Assembly: GCA_016234425.1 (NCBI GenBank)
Contig: JACRCA010000028.1
Coordinates: 1 to 8,572 of the forward strand
Source: Deltaproteobacteria bacterium
GTDB taxonomy: Bacteria; Desulfobacterota; SM23-61
Direction: 5' to 3'
Length of the DNA stretch: 8,572 bases
Positions 5,708-8,572 of the stretch are shown one piece after another; positions within the stretch are counted from its first letter, which is position 1, and the number at the start of each line of letters is the position of its first letter. A program made the position numbers and the translations under genes. Under the pieces are notes generated by a model. The model ran no database searches and was not told where the DNA came from. It was given only the letters and a program-made list of their open reading frames with translations.

Positions 5708-6373
5708 ATGCGTATCCTAATGGTTTTTTTGGCTCTAAGCTGGCTCTTATTTGGCGGCCCGATGGAAGGGATGGGGGCTGACGTGAACGTCGGCGTATCC
5801 ATAGGAGAAAAAGGATTAAAAGGCTTCTATATTGCCGTCGGCGAATACTATCGGGTGCCTGAGAGGGAGGTAGTCGTCATCAAGCAGAGGCGCATCCCTG
5901 ACGAAGAAATACCCGTTGTCTTCTTTATTGCGGCGAGAGCGCGCATTTCACCTTCCGTGATTATAGACCTCAGACTGGGGGGAAGGACCTGGATGGAGAT
6001 TGCTTTCCATTATGGCCTGCGCCCGGATGTATTCTATGTGCCGGTCAAGAGTGAAGTAAAGGGTCCGCCATATGGAAAGGCCTACGGCCATTTTAAGAAT
6101 AAGGGGAAGAGAGAATCCGGAAAGATCGTGCTCAGGGATGATGAGGTGATAAACCTGGTGAACCTAAGGTTTATCTCCGAACATTATGGATATCCGCCTG
6201 AAGCAGTGATTAAGATGCGGTCAGAGGGTAAGAACTTTGTGGCGATTAATGATGCAATCAAGAGGGGCCATAAAGAAAAAGAATGGAAGCAAGACAAGGA
6301 ATGGAAGGGAGATAAGGAAGATAAATCTATAGCCCAAGGAAAAGAGACGAGAGGAAGAGGGAAGTGGAAATAG
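5708..6373 (+). CDS. Secreted protein of unknown function with internal duplication and charged tail
   Basis: This is a 221-residue exported protein. A signal peptide (MRILMVFLALSWLLFGG, cleavage probably after GMGA at 21-24) precedes a mature part starting DVNVGVSIG. Two segments look like copies of one unit: residues 73-98 (FIAARARISP to WMEI) and 155-180 (FISEHYGYPP to FVAI). They share the pattern F-I-x7-P-x3-I/V-x2-R-x2-G-R/K-x-W/F-x2-I. The last 33 residues are Lys/Glu/Asp-rich with a short tandem unit (EWKQDK, EWKGDK, EDK), probably disordered. I have the impression of similar unnamed proteins in deltaproteobacterial genomes ('PPYGKAYG', 'HYGYPPEAVIKMRS') but cannot name a function. 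It is a single plus-strand gene, divergent from the peptidase operon and convergent with the radical SAM unit, 49 nt from the latter's last stop. No clear terminator between them. Confidence 0.8.
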   Translation: MRILMVFLALSWLLFGGPMEGMGADVNVGVSIGEKGLKGFYIAVGEYYRVPEREVVVIKQRRIPDEEIPVVFFIAARARISPSVIIDLRLGGRTWMEIAFHYGLRPDVFYVPVKSEVKGPPYGKAYGHFKNKGKRESGKIVLRDDEVINLVNLRFISEHYGYPPEAVIKMRSEGKNFVAINDAIKRGHKEKEWKQDKEWKGDKEDKSIAQGKETRGRGKWK

Positions 6374-6422
6374 TAATTTTACGCTGTGATCATAGGAAGA
6401 TCCACGAAAAAGGAAAAAGATT

Positions 6423-6815
6423 TCAATTTCCAGAACGAAATCCCACCTTCTCATAGGTATGATGCAGGCCGCGATCTTTTTCCGCACCCATGGCCTGCAT
6501 CATTTCATCAGTCATCATCACCCCGTGACGGTACTGGAAGGGCCACATACTCTTGGTATGGAAGATGCCGACACGATCATCATCGCAAAGGATGTGTCCC
6601 AAATCTGGCTGAAGGCCAGGCATGGCGCTCAATTGGCCGTTTATAAAAGTGATCCCGCGCTCATCGGCCTGAATTCCCAGGCGTCCGAGAAGATCAGCGA
6701 TCGTGCTCCCTTCCGGAAGAGATATCTTTAAGTTAGCGAAGCTGCCTTGATCGGCTTCCCCTCCATATCGGGCCAGCGGTCCATACAACCATACGTCCAC
6801 CGAAACATTTGGCAC
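6423..6815 (-). CDS. MoaD-like protein with C-terminal extension and no terminal diglycine
   Basis: This is a 130-residue protein. Residues 5-86 form a recognisable MoaD/ThiS beta-grasp domain: VDVWLYGPLARYGG, ISLPEGSTIADLLGRLGI, GITFINGQ and DDDRVGIF. A canonical sulfur carrier would end soon after 'VGIF' in Gly-Gly. Here the chain goes on for about 44 residues (HTKSMWPFQYRHGVMMTDEM to GLHHTYEKVGFRSGN) and ends Ser-Gly-Asn, so it cannot be C-terminally adenylated or thiocarboxylated in the usual way. I have an uncertain memory of similar 'MWP(F/Y)QYR..G...' tails beside aldehyde ferredoxin oxidoreductase genes. The start is GTG at 6815, one base after the stop of the preceding MoaD-like gene and with GGAGG 8 nt upstream; an ATG at 6896 lies inside that gene and is rejected. 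Likely a partner or scaffold in tungsten-enzyme maturation rather than a sulfur donor. Confidence 0.78.
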   Translation of the reverse strand: MPNVSVDVWLYGPLARYGGEADQGSFANLKISLPEGSTIADLLGRLGIQADERGITFINGQLSAMPGLQPDLGHILCDDDRVGIFHTKSMWPFQYRHGVMMTDEMMQAMGAEKDRGLHHTYEKVGFRSGN

Positions 6816-6816
6816 T

Positions 6817-7056
6817 TTACCCTCCTCCAATGGGGGGGAAAATGCCCACCTCATCTCCCGGTTGCAGAGGCCAATCCAGAGGGCGGGTGTGCCCATTGAT
6901 AAAGGCCACCTTCACTTCTTCAGGCGGCAAATTCAGCCGGTTGACTAACTCATTTACAGTAGCCCCTTCCGGTAGGTCGGTTTCAAAAGGGGTCCCTGAC
7001 CCTGCATCGGGAACGTAGCGGCTTAGGGTAGCGAAAAGTTTCACGCGGACTCGCAT
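6817..7056 (-). CDS. MoaD/ThiS family sulfur-carrier-like protein
   Basis: This is a 79-residue complete beta-grasp protein: MRVRVKLFATLSRYV at the N-terminus, LPEGATVNELVNRLNLP in the middle, AFINGHTRPLDWPLQPGDEVGIFPPI near the end, and a Gly-Gly-Gly C-terminus. 'GD.V.IFPP' followed by terminal glycines is the MoaD signature. The protein would be adenylated by an MoeB/ThiF-type E1 and thiocarboxylated at its last glycine, to supply sulfur for the dithiolene of a molybdo- or tungstopterin. The start at 7056 has GAGG 5 nt upstream; this site overlaps the TGA of the radical SAM gene, and the intergenic gap is 7 nt. No E1 or MoaE gene is in the window. Pairing with a radical SAM maturase and a second MoaD-like protein suggests a dedicated tungstopterin function. 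Confidence 0.86.
   Translation of the reverse strand: MRVRVKLFATLSRYVPDAGSGTPFETDLPEGATVNELVNRLNLPPEEVKVAFINGHTRPLDWPLQPGDEVGIFPPIGGG
6820..6828 (-). promoter_or_regulatory. Ribosome binding site that decides a GTG start
   Basis: On the minus strand GGAGGAGGG, which also encodes the terminal glycines of the upstream MoaD-like protein, is followed by TAAA and then GTG. It is the only good Shine-Dalgarno near the start of the tailed MoaD-like gene and supports initiation at GTG 6815, with coupling to the upstream stop. Confidence 0.7.
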
Positions 7057-7063
7057 TATTACC

Positions 7064-8251
7064 TCAGGGACACCGTACGATGTCCTGCGCCCACAGGCAA
7101 TCGGCGCAGGAAGGGTTCCAGCCCCAGCACCCTTCGTTGCGCTCGCGCAGATCGCAGCTTTCGCGAAGGTCGCAATTGGGGCAGGAAGGAAAATGAAATG
7201 CCCGAACCTCGCTGCGGAAGCGCACATACTCCTCGGACATCCAGATTTCCGCCAAAGACATCTCGTTCACATTCCACAAAACATATCGGCTCACTTGCTT
7301 TTTTCTGCCGTCCACTGCGAAATAGCTGTAATTATGCGCCAAGGCATAGCAGGGCGATATGCCTCCATCCCATCCAACCACAATGGCCCGGTCTTGGACG
7401 AATCGGCACCGTCGCTCCGCACCCCAATACATGCGGGGCAATTCCAGAATACCCCACATTACCCAGGCATCGGCTTTCACAGGCCAACTGCCAGAGCTGA
7501 ACGGAGGGCGGGGTTCATAGCCATAGAGGATTTCGCTGCGCATCTCCTCAGTGTAAGGAAGGACGTTGCTGACCAGAACACGGGACGCTCCCAGTCGGGA
7601 TGCCAACCCCGTCAATTGCGCCAATTCATCGACATTGCTCCGTAAGGCCACAAACTCGATTCCCAGGGCGGGGGTAAGCGATCCTAATTGGCTTTTCGTC
7701 TCATTCAGGATGCGGATGTTATTCAGAATTTGAGAGAGCATTCCCCCGCGGGTTCCTGCATAGGTCTCCGGCTTCACCCCATCCACTGATATGACCAATC
7801 GGTCCACGCCCAGCCGAATTAAATCACGAGCCATTTGGCCATCTAACCGGAGGCCATTAGAGCCAACGGTCACGGCCAGATCGCGCTGACGCACCGCCCG
7901 GATCATCTCCAAGATGTGGGGATGGGTGAGGGGTTCGCCGAAGCCAGTGAAAACCACACGGGTCAGGCTGGGCAGGTCCTTCAAGCTTTCCATCAGTCTT
8001 TGGAATGTGTCCATGGTCATCTGGGCTTCGGGGTCCTCCCAGACGCTACGCATACAGGTCCGACAGTGGAGGTCACAACCAGTGGTTGGTTCTACGTAAA
8101 GTTTTCGGGCATTGGGGATACGCGGATGGAGGATCAGATCACCTTCACGCTCATCCAGCCAGTATTCCGTATCCGGAGAAATGGATCGCTGGTTGAAGAA
8201 CCCTTCGGGGAGGAGTAACCTGTTTCCGTTGTCAGATTTCACCTTGGGCAT
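7064..8251 (-). CDS. Radical SAM protein, probable tungsten-cofactor oxidoreductase maturase
   Basis: This is a 395-residue radical SAM enzyme. The [4Fe-4S] motif is CDLHCRTC (Cys59, Cys63, Cys66). It is followed by GFGEPLTHP (103-111, the SAM-contacting 'GGEP' region), TVGSNGL (128-134) and VISVDG (153-158). The C-terminal third is Cys-rich: Cys282, Cys301 (GISPCYAL), Cys357, Cys360, Cys366, Cys375, Cys382, Cys385 and Cys394. That is enough for one or two auxiliary Fe-S clusters in a SPASM-like domain. Overall layout, including the NARKLYVEPTTGCDLHC lead-in, matches my memory of the family named 'tungsten cofactor oxidoreductase radical SAM maturase', found beside aldehyde ferredoxin oxidoreductases. 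It is distinct from MoaA, which has a different C-terminal cluster and usually ends in Gly-Gly. The ATG at 8251 has only a weak purine-rich site upstream (GAAAAG), so the start is less certain. First gene of a three-gene unit with two MoaD-like genes. Confidence 0.87.
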   Translation of the reverse strand: MPKVKSDNGNRLLLPEGFFNQRSISPDTEYWLDEREGDLILHPRIPNARKLYVEPTTGCDLHCRTCMRSVWEDPEAQMTMDTFQRLMESLKDLPSLTRVVFTGFGEPLTHPHILEMIRAVRQRDLAVTVGSNGLRLDGQMARDLIRLGVDRLVISVDGVKPETYAGTRGGMLSQILNNIRILNETKSQLGSLTPALGIEFVALRSNVDELAQLTGLASRLGASRVLVSNVLPYTEEMRSEILYGYEPRPPFSSGSWPVKADAWVMWGILELPRMYWGAERRCRFVQDRAIVVGWDGGISPCYALAHNYSYFAVDGRKKQVSRYVLWNVNEMSLAEIWMSEEYVRFRSEVRAFHFPSCPNCDLRESCDLRERNEGCWGWNPSCADCLWAQDIVRCP

Positions 8252-8572
8252 GATCTTTTCAAAAAGTTAATCGCCCCCTCTCCCTTTCCCTCTCCCCCGC
8301 AAAGGGGGGAGACGGTGTGAAAAAATAGATTACCTCCTTCTCCCCCTGGTTGGGGTCCGGGAGCGGGGGGCGGTTAGTGCAGGCAGCATCGGCGGGAGAA
8401 GACTCTGCTAAATGGTTCAGCCGTCAGTCCCAAAAGGGAGGCGGGGTGCTTTTTCCCGCCTGATCCATGGAAGAATAACTGCCTCATGATGCCAAGCGAA
8501 GCGCCTCCCGCTACCGGACCTGCGAAGGCCATCTGATGTTACGCCAGGTTCTGCAACTTGGCACTAGCATAA
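8252..8572. other. Non-coding right edge, upstream of the radical SAM unit
   Basis: No gene of convincing length is seen on either strand. The left part (8271-8360) is made of C-rich then G-rich runs. Farther right are two adjacent small hairpins (8428-8439, TCCC-AAAA-GGGA; 8440-8460, GGCGGG with CCCGCC). On the minus strand a frame closes with TAA about 30 nt from the right edge, after ten codons (YASAKLQNLA); this could be the end of a gene outside the window but is far too short to call. The promoter of the radical SAM unit should lie here, but I see no clear -35/-10 or -24/-12 pair. Confidence 0.55.
8274..8315. repeat. Degenerate copy of the G/C-rich hairpin repeat
   Basis: A CCCCCTC run and TCCCTTTCCC precede the perfect core TCTCCCCC (8291-8298), GCAAA-type loop, GGGGGAGA (8305-8312). 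The core and flanking C-rich arm resemble the element at 5523-5576, which has CCCTCTCCCCC/GGGGGAGAGGG, but the outer arm no longer pairs well here. It lies 23 nt upstream of the radical SAM start codon, so it would fall in that gene's leader. Confidence 0.5.

Noticed and set aside
6816..6896. Upstream ATG start (6896) for the tailed MoaD-like protein
   Set aside because: It would overlap most of the C-terminal third of the preceding MoaD-like gene. The beta-grasp domain begins at the GTG at 6815, which has a strong ribosome binding site.
7057..7227. 57-residue N-terminal extension of the short MoaD-like protein
   Set aside because: It lies entirely within the end of the radical SAM gene in another frame; the MoaD fold starts at the ATG at 7056, preceded by GAGG.
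7193..7645. A 150-codon plus-strand frame, and others between 7198 and 8218
   Set aside because: All are antisense shadows of the radical SAM gene, whose cysteine motifs are unambiguous.

Overview
The window reads as chromosomal DNA of an anaerobic bacterium, most likely a Desulfobacterota (former Deltaproteobacteria) or similar lineage. This is inference from three things: a type IV minor-pilin cluster behind a sigma-54-like promoter, a tungsten-cofactor (aldehyde ferredoxin oxidoreductase type) maturation module, and a dispersed palindromic repeat of the type that yields spurious 'FPRKRESR...KPGMT' peptides. No rRNA, tRNA, CRISPR array, transposase or phage gene was seen.

Region 1 (1-1740, minus strand) is a minor-pilin operon. 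In transcription order it holds a GspH/FimT-type pseudopilin, PilV, PilW and PilX, the last running off the left edge. The genes overlap or lie 3-25 nt apart. A good -24/-12 (sigma-54) element lies 86-102 nt upstream of the first start codon. Genes such as pilY1 and pilE would be expected just outside the window on the left.

Region 2 (about 1741-2333) has no convincing gene. It is AT-rich and carries one 63-bp multi-stem palindromic repeat at 2064-2126.

Region 3 (2334-5439, minus strand) is a tightly coupled three-gene operon: a membrane-embedded M28 metallopeptidase, an ADP-ribosylglycohydrolase (ARH3-like), and a zinc-dependent medium-chain alcohol dehydrogenase. Both junctions are 4-nt ATGA stop/start overlaps, which fixes the start codons of the second and third genes. 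The peptidase has two hydrophobic segments inserted between its first and second metal ligands.

Region 4 (5440-6373) has a G/C-rich hairpin repeat in the divergent intergenic region. It is followed on the plus strand by a secreted protein of unknown function with an internal duplication and a charged, low-complexity tail.

Region 5 (6423-8251, minus strand) is a three-gene unit: a radical SAM/SPASM-like protein resembling the tungsten-cofactor oxidoreductase maturase family, a short MoaD/ThiS-type protein ending in Gly-Gly-Gly, and a second MoaD-like protein from a GTG start that has no terminal diglycine and a roughly 40-residue tail. The oxidoreductase they would serve is not in the window. 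The right-hand 320 nt (8252-8572) is non-coding as far as can be seen and carries a degenerate relative of the G/C-rich hairpin repeat plus smaller hairpins.

The whole annotation rests on reading translated motifs by eye; no alignment or profile search was run.
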